Assembly: GCF_000972845.2 (NCBI RefSeq)
Contig: NC_040032.1
Span: 11,506,334-11,570,333, forward strand
DNA: 64,000 nt
Source of the DNA: Larimichthys crocea
Lineage: Eukaryota > Chordata > Actinopteri > Sciaenidae
Reading direction: 5' to 3'
Numbering within the stretch: position 1 is the first letter of the stretch; every line of letters begins with the position of its first letter. Of the stretch, positions 39,772 to 50,915 are shown in pieces. The notes beneath the pieces were generated by a model. It had not been told where the DNA came from. It did not search any database and saw nothing but the letters and a program-made list of their open reading frames with translations. The translations under genes were made by a program, and so were the position numbers.

Positions 39772-40066
39772 ACTATACATAATAAAATATCAAAACAACA
39801 ATAGTAAACAAAATATATTGTACAAAAGTATATACAGCAAATTGACAGTGTTGATTTGGTGCAAAGTAAGAAAGGAGAAATGTGCAGTGACTGTAAATCT
39901 TTAGCTGTTCGCAATCTGAAACCGACATTTGAGGCTGTAAACAAACAGCTGATTTGATGAAAGCTAAAGTATGTAACGTCAAAGTATATTATTATACAGT
40001 ATTTGTGAGTTACGTTACACTCGTTCAGGCTCAACAGCTGAGCAATTATGGTGTGTGTGTGTAGGT
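39772..40066 (-). repeat. Dispersed repeat family D, copy 1
   Basis: Reverse-complement match to about 41626-41925. Shared blocks include aatatattgtacaaaagtat, gtgttgatttggtgcaaagt, aagaaaggagaaatgtg, and the end block with ctcaacagctgagcaat followed by GT repeats. No protein is encoded; open frames on either strand are fortuitous. Confidence 0.75.
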
Positions 40067-40285
40067 AAAGTTACTTTGACTTTATTATTTATCCCAAGCT
40101 GGGAAATTATAGTGCAGCAGCAGCATTACACACAGTGACAATGAGAATAAAAATATAAAGAACAAACTATACATATTAAAATAGCAAAATATCAATAGTA
40201 AATAAAAAATATTGTACAAAAGTATATACAGAAAATTGGCAGTGTTGATTTAGTGCAAAGTAAGAAAGGAGAAATGTGCAGTGGC
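40067..40285 (-). repeat. Dispersed repeat family D, copy 2 (partial)
   Basis: Adjacent to copy 1 and in the same orientation. It includes the end missing from copy 1 (actttattatttatcccaag, then gcagcagcagcattacacac), followed by the shared block with ttgtacaaaagtatatacag. It stops near gaaatgtgcagtggctg. Confidence 0.7.
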
Positions 40286-40344
40286 TGTAAATTATGACCT
40301 GAGTTTATTTATTTATTTATTTTTAATGCACATTTACAGTGATA

Positions 40345-40440
40345 GTGTGTGTGTGGGTGTGTGTGTGTGTGTGTGTGTGGTGTGGTGTGTGTGTGTGTGT
40401 GGGTGTGTGTGTGTGGTGTGTTGTGTGTGTGTGTGTGTGT
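40345..40440. repeat. GT microsatellite with interruptions
   Basis: About 95 bases of GT units with GG interruptions. Confidence 0.95.
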
Positions 40441-40649
40441 TTGAAGTCAGTCCAAAGCTACAAACACCAGAAAACAGCTTTATACTGGCGCTCCTTCAAA
40501 ATAAAAGCACATTACTACAACGGGTGGAAGAAAAAAATATAAGAAATAAAAGAACAAAGCCGCGTAGTCAGCGAAATAAATCACCAGAGCAGCCGTAGTT
40601 ATTGTTTTAATTTACACTATTTAAAATATAAAGTCGTGTTTTCAAACTG

Positions 40650-41150
40650 GTGTCATTACGTTAGTCGGTGAAGTTAGCTTCAGTTGCTAAACCAACGGTT
40701 ACCGGACATCTCCACACACGCGCTAACTTGACCGTAGCTATCTTTGTCGATAAGGAAGTTTATCATTACGTTTCTGGACCAAAACCCGACTTGTTTGACT
40801 CAGGGGTATGTTCACCATCTCTTTAAATGTTTGTATAATTCATGTGTAACCTCTGTGGGGTGAGCTACCGCGAGCTAACGGCCTCTGCAGCCGTTTCTCT
40901 AACGGCTCTTAGCTTCGAGCTAAACCGTCCTGCTAGCCCGGTGTGTGTTGTTGTGTAACACTCGACTAAAGCCAGAGAAATAAATAAAAATAAACGCACA
41001 CAGCACCGCGTGTGTGTGGGATTAAACACCTGCTAATGTTAGGTATTTAAACATGAAGTGAAACGTAGATAAAGGTGTGTATCATTGAGCTGTAGGTGCA
41101 GCTAACTGTGAGCTAACTGGGCTGAAGCATGTGTCCATTGTTCATTAGAT
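40650..41150 (+). promoter_or_regulatory. Possible promoter / noncoding first exon of the Myb/SANT gene
   Basis: This stretch is less AT-rich, with several CpGs and no repeat. A donor-like CAGG/GTATGT lies near 40800-40810. It is the best place for the upstream noncoding exon implied by the acceptor at 42309, but this rests on context only. Confidence 0.3.
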
Positions 41151-41154
41151 TACA

Positions 41155-41510
41155 TTAGATTCACTTTATTCATCCAAACACGGGGAGATTTATTAGTTAC
41201 AGCAGCAGAGGAGAGTGTAGCAAACACTACAGGATTATAAAAAAGTAGAAAAGACAAAAAAAACCAACAATAAACAAACAGAAATATCTATAAACTACAA
41301 AATAAACACGAGAAACAATCAACCTTCAAAACAGACTGAGGATAAAAGTGGCATGATGTATAAAAAGAGTATTGTATAGTGTAAGAAATACTGCAAACAA
41401 ATAATAAATATTATTGCAAGAGTGGTGACCCTAATATAAATACTATTACAAAACTAAGTGACCATGATATAAATAATAATAACTGCAAGAAAAAACCATG
41501 ATCAGGTGGT
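41155..41510 (-). repeat. Dispersed AT-rich repeat
   Basis: It begins attagattcactttattcat, then ccaaacacggggagattta, and continues into a low-complexity AT-rich stretch. This resembles the 3'-end structure of retroposons seen elsewhere in the window (compare 43805). Class uncertain. Confidence 0.45.
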
Positions 41511-41625
41511 GCAGGTGTTGTAAAGTCTCTCACTGTTCCTCTGCAGGTAAACACGTGCATGCAACCACCTGACAGTTTAAATGTGAATAACACTCATTCA
41601 TTATTTATTTAGCTGATGAACTAAC

Positions 41626-42010
41626 TTTACCTACACACACACACCATGATTGCTCAGCTGTTGAGCCTGAACGAGTGTAATGTAACTCACAAATACTGTA
41701 TTATAATAAACTTGATGTTACATACTTTAGCTTTCATCGAATCAGCTGTTTGTTTACAGCCTCGAATATCAGTTTCAGATTGCCAACAGCTAAAAATGTA
41801 CAGTCACTTCACATTTCTCCTTTCTTACTTTGCACCAAATCAACACTGCCAACTTGCTGTATATACTTTTGTACAATATATTTTATTTACTATTGCTATT
41901 TTGATATTTTATTATGTATATTTTGTTCTTTATATTTCTATTCTTATGTTGTCTATCGTCACTGTGTGTAATGCTGCTGCTGCACTGGGATAAATAAAGT
42001 ATCTATCTAG
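41626..42010 (+). repeat. Dispersed repeat family D, copy 3 (full-length-looking)
   Basis: The opposite orientation to the copies at 39772-40066 and 40067-40285, so together they form a spaced inverted repeat. It starts with a CA run and ctcagctgttgagcctgaac and ends gcactgggataaataaag followed by tatctatc. The two open frames across it are a consequence of the repeat, not genes. Confidence 0.75.
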
Positions 42011-42072
42011 TTTATGGATCAGTATGTGAGTGATATATGAGGATAGTATCATTCATTTTAAACTTTGTTAAG

Positions 42073-42300
42073 GGCGGCAGTAGCTCAGTCCATTGAGACT
42101 TGGCTTGACTGGACCAAAGTATGGCGAGTGGACTGGTAGCTGGCAGTGCCAAGGTGCACTTAAGCAAGGCACCGAACCCCTCTGACTGCTCTCTGGGTGG
42201 TTACCCATCACTCCACCATCTCTCTCCACTTTTGCATGTAATGCATGTTTAAAAAAAAGGATTTCTCCTCGATGGATTAATTAAAGTATCTCTTCTTCTT
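42073..42300 (+). repeat. tRNA-derived SINE
   Basis: The head gcggcagtagctcagtccat is tRNA-like (A-box-type). It is followed by gaccaaagtatggcgagtgg, actggtagctggcag, gcaaggcaccgaacccctct and a short tail ending in a TTC-rich tract. I recognise this arrangement as a widespread teleost SINE. It lies directly upstream of the acceptor used by the Myb/SANT gene. Confidence 0.75.
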
Positions 42301-42371
42301 GTTAATCAGAGTCTTGGCACAGCTGGAGAAGCACAGCGGAGACTACAAAACAGCTGGATACCTACTGACAG

Positions 42372-42409
42372 CGTGTGTGTGTGTGTGTGTGTGTGCGTGT
42401 GTGTGTGTG
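42372..42409. repeat. GT microsatellite in 5' leader
   Basis: GT run ending four bases before the start codon of the Myb/SANT gene. If exon 42310-42540 is real, it lies in the 5' UTR. Confidence 0.9.
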
Positions 42410-42413
42410 GAGG

Positions 42414-45400
42414 ATGTCTTCACCGATATACTACAACCAAGACAGTGTTACACGCTTTAAGAAAAGAAAAGCTCGCTTCTCCTTCAGTGAAGTCCACATA
42501 CTGCTGGATGAAGTGAGGAAGCATCGTATGGTCGTCGTGGGTACGTGACTTCAAGTCATTCTCTGTCTAAATGTGGAGATTGTGCTTTGAGAGTTCTTGT
42601 GCAGAAGCTGGTTAATCAAAAACATAAAATAAACAAAGATAACCAAACAAGGGTTTACTATAAATGGTGGTAAATCTGTGAATAATAAAATGTGCTTAAT
42701 CTTATTTTGTTTTCTCCCTGAAGGCAAATTTAATCGTGGCGTCCCAACAGACATGAAGAAACGCACGTGGGCAGAGATTACTGCCCGCGTCAATGAGATC
42801 GGCGAGTGCCAACGCGAGGTCATAGAGGTCATCAAGAAATGGTCCGATCTAAAGTGCGACACCAAGCGGAAAGTGGCTGCCATGCGGTCGGGGACGGTTC
42901 CCAACAGGGGTCTCAACTCGCGTCTTTCCCGAGACCTAAATCAAACGGAGAAAATAGTGCTACAAATTCTGGAGATGGACGAGGAAGACCAGAGCGGAGC
43001 GGACTTCGGCCCGCTGGGAGATGACGACGACGTGCCGGAGGAGGAAGAAGAAATGGAAGAGGAGGATATGATGGGATTGCAGAATTCTCCTAACGGGGCG
43101 CTGGACATGCTGCCTATGCCCCCACCAACCACCTATAACATGAGTGAGTAGTTCACCCAAAAATTAAATATTTATTCACCTATATTTAAGTCTATATATC
43201 ACTCAATTCTATATGTCAACTTATTTTGCCTACAAGATAAATATATGGCACATAGATGACTCTTTTTTTTAATGATGCAGGGGACTCATCACAATCTGCC
43301 TTCGATGTACAGTATGACGTACCTCCAATAGAAGGTGAGTTTCAAAATCTGGGTAAAAAAGAAAAAATAAATAAAATAAATTTGGGTACAAATTAGAAAT
43401 GCACTAATCAGATATTAGTGTTAATTAGGTTACAACGTTACCATCAACTAAAAGTAATCCGTTACGTTACAGTGTTACCTATGAATAAAAGTAACGCGTT
43501 AGAGTACTCATGCGTTACCAAAAATGAAAAGCCGTTTGCAGCGCCTCGCACATGCTGCAACTTAACTGACACAGACACACAGCCTGCTTTAAATGCACCG
43601 AGACGTCCTGACAATGAAGAACGTCAGTCATCCAACCAAACTAACTCTGCAGGACAACAACAACAGGAAAAACACATAGTGTTTTATTAATTCATTCTTT
43701 TTTTAACATAAGTAACTCCTTAATGTTTTTTTTAACCCAAATGCAGTTATGAAAGTGTGCTTAAGTAAACACAGTATGAGGTAAACAGGTAGCAGATTCA
43801 GATTCATTTAGAAATCAGAATCAGAAATACTTTATTAATCCCCGCAGGGAAATTGTTTTTGTTACAGCAGGTCCCAAACGGTAAGTGAGATAGTGAGTGA
43901 CAGCAAGAAAACAAAACTTTAACTCTATATCCTATTTTAACACTATATACACATGTATAAATAACAGTTAAATAAAACCAGTAACAGTGAACTATGCAAT
44001 ATGTAAATCTTAAAACCTTCTAAAGAATTTAGTTTATGAAATAAATAGCAGTTAAGGTTAAAGGTTAAATTAACGAGCAGTGAACAATCTGTCAGAAATG
44101 TGAACAGCTGCCTCTGTGTCAAACAAAAATGATAACAGGCTGAATAACACAAACAATAAAATCTCTCAGTGGCACACAGGAAACGACAAATATCCGAACT
44201 ATGAAAATACTTCACACTTCCCCATCGTCCACTTCCATTTACTCTTCAAAGTGATTAAAACGTAGCAGAGGAAGATTTTCCAAACGTCGATTTCTCTTTC
44301 TAACGTCACTCACAACACTGTCAGATATTCAAGTCTGCACCTGATTAAAAAGAAAACAGCCTTTTCCATCTGATTCAATTGCATCGTCCTATTTCAACCA
44401 GTTCAGTTTTTAATGTTGTATTCTTGTAATTTGATACTTTCATGGTTCTTTTTGTTTGTTTCTGTTATTTGCTGTCTACTTTTATTTATTGTAAGGTGTC
44501 CTTGGGTGACAGAAAGGCTCCTATGAAATAAAATGTATTATTATTGAATAAATAAAGTGGATTGGATTGAATACCGATATCTGAGGTTTAGTATCAGCCG
44601 ATACCGATGCGATACAGAAAAACAGTGCAGAATTACGTTAACAAGCGGTATATCTCATTCTTTTGTGCAAGGCAACATCAGACTTGACTTAAACCTCTCT
44701 TAAATTTTTAAAAACAAATAAACAAATATAAATGTACTGAATTACTTATTTAATACTCTAATACTACTTATGTGCTACTGTAACTTTGTATTTTGTGTTA
44801 TGTGTCCTGTGTGTTTTGCTTTGTACTGTTTGTTATTGTGTAATATGTTTTCATTGTGACTGCAGATGAAAAGTAGATTTTGTATCGGTATCGGTCCCGA
44901 TTTTGAAGAAAATTCTAGATCGGGTCTCGGTGACAATGGGCCGATCTGTTCAGCCCGAATCTATGCGGTGCGCCGCGAGTGACGTCACGCTCACGCAACA
45001 CGCCGGAAGCTCACGTTGTTTTTTAAAAAATGGAGCGAGAGAAAAAATCAGCTGTGTGGAAGTTTTTCACGATCACTAATTCTACAGGATCCACGGCGAC
45101 CTGCAAAACCTGCGCAGTGCAAGTCTCGAGGGGCGGCCGGGTCACTAAACGCTTCAACACGACCAACCTGATCAGACACCTGGAGAAATGTCACGCAGGA
45201 GAACACGCGGAGTTTATTGAACTGAGCAGGCGACATGGAGGCGGCGTGAAGCAGCTGACTGTGAAGGAGGTGAAGGAGGTGAAGGAGGAGAAGGGAAGAG
45301 GTGAAGACTCCACCTTAGTGCTGCACTAAACTAAAACATTACAAAGAACTGACTTTGTTTTTTAAAGATTGTTGTACTGGTGCACAGTTACATATATTAC

Positions 45401-46637
45401 AACATATTACAGCACAATAACAAACAGTACAAAGCAAAAAAATACACAGGACACATAACACAAAATACACAGTTACACACAATAACACATAACATACACC
45501 CACAGTGTCAGTGGCTGCAGAGCTGAGTATTAAATAAGTAATTCAGTACATTTATATCTGTTTATTTGTTTTTAAAAAATTAAGAAATGTTTAAGTTAGT
45601 CTGATGTTGCCTTGCACAAAAGAATGAGACATACCGCTTGTTGTAATTCTGTTTTTCTGTATCGGATCGGTATCGGCTGATACTAAACCTCAGATGTCGA
45701 TATTCAATCCAATCCACTTTATTTATATAAGCCTTTCTGTCACCCAAGGACACCTTACAATAAATAAAAGTAGACAGCAAATAACAGAAACAAACAAAAA
45801 GAACCATGAAAGTATCAAATTACAAGAATACAACATTTAAAACAGGTTGAAATAGGACAATGCAATTGAATCAGAATTATAGCAAAATTTTTTGCAAAAA
45901 CAAGGTTTCCAAAGTGCTGCACAACAAGATAAAACGCAATAGAAACACAGTAAAAACATGAAGTAGACAATAAAAAAAAACTATAAAATAAAAAAGCACT
46001 ACCCGCACAAGATAAAATAAAAATAAATAAATAAATAAAAATATGCATGTGTACACATAAAATCAACACTACATGGTGTCAGAAGCCAATGAGAAGAGGT
46101 GGGTTTTAAGAACGGTATTGGAGGTGGAAAAAGCGGATCAGTGCATCTCTAGTACAAACAAAGAAAGCAACATGAGTCTTTTTCTCTCGTCCAGATCCTG
46201 AAGCTGCGTACGGAGACTCGGACGATGACCAAAGGGATGACGTGCTTCCTTCCACTCAAACAGCAAAACCAACAGAAGATCACCAAGGCAACAACGGCAT
46301 CCAGAAACAAGGACAACCTCAGACGTCCTCCGGACCTTCGACGTCAACAGCCGCGCTTCCATTGCCGGGCCAGCCCTCACAGAGCGTGAGAGACAGCATG
46401 CTGCAAAACGCATCGATGAGCCTCCAAGAGCAGCACGCCACCAACATCCTGTTGGAGACGGTTTCACGCTCTCTGGAGCTTCTGTCCGAGTCGGTGCAGC
46501 AGCTGGCGGAGACTCAGCAGGAGTTTGTGCGCGAGTCGCTGCAGCTCCAGCGGGAGACGGTGCAGGTTCTCAGAGACTTCACAGGTGGAGCCATTGCACT
46601 CATGCATGACAAACTAAACGGACGGCCAGCGTTATAG
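42414..46637 (+). CDS. NAIF1-like Myb/SANT-domain nuclear protein (4 coding exons)
   Basis: This is a predicted DNA-binding nuclear protein. Coding exons are 42414-42540, 42724-43143, 43281-43334 and 46195-46637, GT-AG with consistent phase, giving 347 aa. A basic stretch (RFKKRKARF, residues 14-22) leads into a Myb/SANT-like domain at about 20-96 with Phe-rich helix 1, TW in helix 2 and the motif IKKWSDLK followed by KRKV. This part resembles NAIF1 (GVP...W..I..RVN...C.RE...KKWSDLK). An acidic run (about 128-157) follows, then a Pro/Gln/Ser-rich linker and a C-terminal amphipathic helix or coiled coil (about 264-328) likely used for oligomerisation. No enzyme motif is present. MYPOP, a related Myb protein near human NOVA2, is less similar from memory. 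The target genes and function are unknown to me. Confidence 0.85.
43805..44022 (-). repeat. Dispersed repeat with TTCTGA-type tail, copy 2
   Basis: Reverse-complement match to 640-852, starting with the tail atcagaatcagaaatacttt, then attaatccccgcagggaaat, and ending near gaactatgcaatatgtaaat. Confidence 0.65.
44371..44860. repeat. Large inverted repeat, left arm
   Basis: It pairs as reverse complement with about 45385-45872. Matching blocks include attcaattgcatcgtcctat, ttcttgtaatttgatacttt, ggtgtccttgggtgacagaa, ccgatatctgaggtttagta and gtatatctcattcttttgtg, and an inner part around gtgtcctgtgtgttttgctt. Arms are about 490 bases with small differences. Confidence 0.75.
45030..45329 (+). 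mobile_element. BED zinc-finger ORF, remnant of a hAT-type transposase
   Basis: A 99-codon frame with a BED zinc finger, the N-terminal DNA-binding module of hAT transposases and ZBED proteins. It shows VWKFF at residues 9-13, the Cys pair at 25 and 28 (CKTC), TTNLIRHL, and His at 50 and 55. After residue 70 it becomes a Val-Lys-Glu-rich tail and stops; no catalytic hAT domain or dimerisation domain follows. It sits between the arms of the inverted repeat and inside an intron on the sense strand. It is therefore most likely a truncated transposon ORF; an exon spliced to the host gene cannot be excluded. Confidence 0.7.
45385..45872. repeat. Large inverted repeat, right arm
   Basis: Reverse complement of the arm at 44371-44860. 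The innermost matching part is around aacaaacagtacaaagc; the outermost is ataggacaatgcaattgaat. The spacer between the arms is about 525 bases and contains the BED ORF. Confidence 0.75.
45885..46140 (-). repeat. Dispersed teleost repeat
   Basis: It contains ccaaagtgctgcacaacaag, acaataaaaaaaaac-type A-rich stretches, and the end block gaagaggtgggttttaagaa, a combination familiar from teleost genomes. It abuts the last exon of the Myb/SANT gene. Confidence 0.5.
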
Positions 46638-47270
46638 CAACAGAGTTTAGACAGATGTTGTTAAGCTGTATCACTGACTACATACATGGCCTTCAGGTGC
46701 AGGAACCTTTACGTTCCACTGGACTCCACTGCTGGTTACTGTACTTTTTGATAGTACTCTGCAGATTTTCTGTGGTTATATTTTAAAACTGTATTCATAG
46801 AAACATTGTATTGATGGAATCACTGTCTGTGAGGTTACATGACCATGGATTGAGAAACAAACCATGTCAGCCATAACGAAAGAACGTGGAGTTTTTGTTT
46901 TTTTTGTTTTTTTTTTGCTACTGAAAGTGAGACTCCTACCACTCGCATTATAAGTCACGCCACGTTCAAAGCCTTTACATTCTTTTAATGTTGAAAAGTC
47001 AGTCAGTCAGATCCGTTTATGTGTCCTTGTAGTTGCATCATGTCTGGAGAGGTTATCACATGTACTGTAATGGTGAGTGGATTTCCGCACCTGACCATTA
47101 TATGGTCTATATGTCTGAAAGCTAAAAGTTACTAAGATACTTTGAGAATACCTGTAACTGAATACTTTGTGATTGTCTGATTTTTGTTTTTTACATTGCA
47201 AACACTTGAATATGGAAGTTTCAATAATTTCTTTGAAATATGGAATAAAACCCTCATGTATTTAAACAGA
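46638..47270 (+). other. 3' UTR of the Myb/SANT gene
   Basis: Noncoding sequence from the TAG stop to a clear AATAAA at 47244-47249, so cleavage is likely near 47265-47275. Confidence 0.65.
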
Positions 47271-47964
47271 ACACAAGTCGTCTGTAAAGTGCTCCAGTGG
47301 GAATCCGACTGGATTCAGGGCTGCACTTTTTAGCTTAAAGATAGAGCTGCTTCAAAGTCTGATCATCCAGTAGACTGTTAAACCGAGAAACCGGTTCTGA
47401 TCCTCGTTCATTCGGGAGGTTCGTGCTCAGATTTTAATCTTAAGACTTGTAAATGAGCCGTCGGCTGTTTTCGGAGACGCGGTTTACACAACAGAAAACC
47501 TGTTTTACACACACACACACACAGACCTTAAAGGATGAAGCTGGAAATGAACATGTTTTCTTTTGTCAATAAATACTCTGACAAGAACAGAGCCGACAAT
47601 GAACTGATTGTATCTGTGTAGCCAAATTATTCTCCCAAAATCTACGCATCAGTGAGCCACACCGTTGGAAATGTGTGATGACTGTGCTGCAGGAGCACCA
47701 ACTGGAAAGTAATCTGCTGCCAACTTTCTAAAAATCTGATTCTTCTTTATCTTAAAGTATGTTCGTGATCCATTTATGAACATTTAAATCTTCAGTAGGA
47801 AGAAACAAGAAAAGTCAAAGCACTGAGACACAGACTAACATGTTTTTTTGTCTTTTTATTGGATCTGTTGCCATCAAAAAAAGTTGAAAAACTTCAGATT
47901 TATTCTTCTGTTACTGTCCTCTCCCCAACCCTGACAAATGTAGACAAAGGTCAGTGGACTGGAC

Positions 47965-48060
47965 TTATATATGACGCCTTATACCACATTCATACACAGG
48001 TGGCAGAGGTAGAGGGCTGCAGTGCAAGGCGCCAAACAAGAGTTAAACCAGTGACCTGCT
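47965..48060 (+). repeat. Degenerate teleost repeat fragment
   Basis: It contains cattcatacacaggtggcag, aggtagagggctgcagtgca and aggcgcca, similar to a common teleost repeat that carries such a ggtggcagaggctg...gcaaggtgcca string. Boundaries are weak. Confidence 0.4.
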
Positions 48061-49026
48061 CGACTTTCTGTCCAGCCAGATTTGCTGTTTCTTGTAAGTC
48101 GCAGCAGGGGGCTCTGCTGCACAGTCTTGACTCACTGCAGACGAGGTAGATGTGTGTCCAGAGTATATTCTGCTCTGTAAAGTATTGTGCAGCAGTGGTT
48201 TATACAATCTAAATAGTTTTCAAAGGTGGCTTGATAACCTTTCAATATACTTAACTCATTTTTGTAACTCGTGTCAAAGACACTTGAGTCTTTAAGTGCC
48301 ATGAATCATGCACTGCTCATGCTTGAACGTGCAAAGAGCCTTTAGCAGATACATTACATGACCAAACAGGACTGGTAGAAGAGCCAACTGTAAAAATTCT
48401 CAACATAAAAACTATTTTGAACGAGATGAGCTAACTCAAATAAGTTTTTGTAGTTGCTCGAGTGATGCCTTGTTCTATTGTTTGGCCTGGGTCGTGTGCT
48501 CCCTGTTCAATCTATTCAAGTGAGGATCATTAATTAATTTTAAAAGGTTTTATTGCACTCTCTGTTCTTTAGCATGCTGATTGGATTGAACAAACCAACC
48601 TTGAATCCATAGTTTTTAACTTCACAATGACAATGTATGAAATAATGTTTAGTCCAGATAGTCGTAGTGCTCCATTTATGTAGTGTCATTGCTTTACATC
48701 ATGCCGAATCAGAGCCAGAACCACTATTCCTGTCACAGATGGGAAGTTTTATTCATAGTTCTGCCTTTCTATTTCAAATATCGATAACTTTATTGCTGGG
48801 CACGCTCTTTGGTAGACTGGTTATAACAATGTGACTCCACTCTGCTGTTTAATCCAGATGGAGCGATACTGTTAAATGCATTTTAGGCATTCAACAGAGA
48901 GATTTCTATAATTTTACTACTGGTAAAATGATTTATATTTGGTGTAATAGCCGAGGATAATAGGATTTTAGGTTGGGGGGGTTTTGCTGGATCTACGGCT
49001 CTATTCTTAGTTAAAATACTGATGCA

Positions 49027-49060
49027 AACACACATGCACACACACACACACACACACACA
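49027..49060. repeat. CA microsatellite
   Basis: CA run with one TG interruption. Confidence 0.9.
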
Positions 49061-50845
49061 GAAGGAGGTTGAGTTAAGTCAAATTGCATTGTTCCCCTTC
49101 TGCCTCAGTTAGCTAAACAGCTGCCAGGGCTGGCCCAGCGTGCCGCAGCAGGGAGGGGAGGAGGGCGGGATGCAGCAGGAGTTCAACAGTCTGCTGGGGG
49201 CTTCCTCCTTTGCAGGAGGAGGGCAGCATTACAGTCTGGCAGTGGGGGGGCTGGGTGACTCCTGAATAGGCAGCTGTATTCACATTGTGTGCCGGGCTTT
49301 TACCTCCAGTTCTTTACGGAGCCCTTAAACCTGAGACTTAAGCCTCTCTGAAAGGGCATTATTCACTTTGAGTACCTATAAAACTGTATTCTACTCCATG
49401 CGCCTCTCCTTTCTTTAGAATAAAATACGACTAACCCTTATTTTACTCAGAAAGTGGATATCTACACTAAACCTGTACCAAATTCCTTTATAGACTGCAT
49501 TTCTCTGTACTGTTCCACATGGGATGTTGCATTTATTCAGTTCAGTCCAATGCTGCGTCAGCAGAACCAGTCTTAAGGATCATATATTATATTATATTCT
49601 CCAAAAATGTGAATAAAATCATTATAGGTGTTGCTCCAACCTTCATCCAAGCGTTATCCTATAGGCATGTTTTCACGTTTCGACAGAGTTAGTCGACATC
49701 TGGCAAAAAGAGACAGATTTCGAGAGGCACAATGAAACGGGGGGGAAAAATCCATCCATCGATCTGTCCTTCTGCAAATCTATATGTAAGTTTCCTCCCC
49801 CTCTTATTGCCCCAGTTGACCCCTGTACCCTTTCCTTTTCTTCAGTTTTCACCCCCACCTGTTCTCATTCCCTCGTTCCTCCCCAGCTCCCTCTTTCATC
49901 TCCCATCTGTCACTGAAGCTGCTGCAGGACAGAGTCTGGCTCCGGAGAGGGAAGGTAGGATAGAAGGAAGGCAGATCTGTCGGGATTAAATAATTATCTT
50001 TTGTGCTCCAACAAAAGAGTAATTATACATCTGCTGCCAAGTCAAACAGTTCAGTTTTATTTACCTCATCTTATCTGTTGTTTTGGGGTGATTAATGAGT
50101 CACATAGATTTATTTGCTCCATATGTTAAGGCAAAAACACAGAGTATATACCGCAGTATTTAACAGTCTAACTGCAGTCTTAACATATATTTTGTTGCTA
50201 TTGGGTGAAACTTTGGATTCATCGTCATCATTTCAGTTTTTACTGCAATCAAAGAGTCACATTCTTCTATAGGATGAGGAAATTCATTGATTCTTATGGA
50301 CAATGAAACCCATTCAAAACCATCTGGAGAAACTCAAACATCTATGGCCTTTCGAGATTCGGCAAATTAGGCTGTTTCATTGTTCCTAGAAAGTTGACAC
50401 TGTTTATTAATGGCAGGGTTTTCACTAGTACTGCCTTTGGCAAGAGAAAAACAAGTCTGCATGAGCATCGGCTTGACAGGTATGATGATCCAGTAGGTTA
50501 CATTTACCATACCAATGAACATAATGTTTTATATTTATATTTAGGAAGTCAAATGTTCAGTGAAGAAGAAGAAGAAGTGGTAAAATGTTTTGATTTCCAG
50601 TTCAAGTTCACAACAGCTGTCAAATAGTGCACCACACCAGAAAGTACACTATAGTATACTAACAGAAGTATCCAACATTTCAGAGGGAAACATTGTGCTT
50701 TGTATGCGCTACATTCATTTACCGGCTCAAGTTAGTTCGCAGTTCGTCAGTTCTTTAATTACTTTAACGTATAAGAAGTTTCCAGTCTCTTGTACTGCGG
50801 ACAGTTTTTCTGCTGCAGCCTCTCAGCCACAATCAGCAGACAAGT

Positions 50846-50914
<69 letters not shown>
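50846..50914. repeat. TAAC tetranucleotide array
   Basis: About 17 perfect tandem TAAC units. Confidence 0.95.

Positions 50915-50915
<1 letters not shown>

Larger units (their letters stand above)
43335..46194 (+). other. Repeat-filled intron 3 of the Myb/SANT gene
   Basis: A 2.9 kb intron made almost entirely of repeats: a reversed TTCTGA-tail element (43805-44022), a large inverted repeat (44371-45872) around a BED-finger ORF, and another dispersed repeat (45885-46140). The neighbouring introns of the same gene are only 137-183 bases, so this intron has grown by insertion. Confidence 0.75.

Noticed and set aside
41646..41993. 115-codon frame and a similar minus-strand frame at 39654-40034
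   Set aside because: Both lie in copies of the same noncoding repeat family, so their similarity reflects the repeat, not a gene family.
42073..42140. Possible tRNA gene
   Set aside because: The tRNA-like head lacks a complete cloverleaf and continues into SINE body sequence; it is a retroposon head.
43418..43690. 90-codon frame in intron 3 of the Myb/SANT gene
   Set aside because: AT-rich and overlapping sequence with a repeated cgttac motif; no domain, no fit to flanking exon phases.
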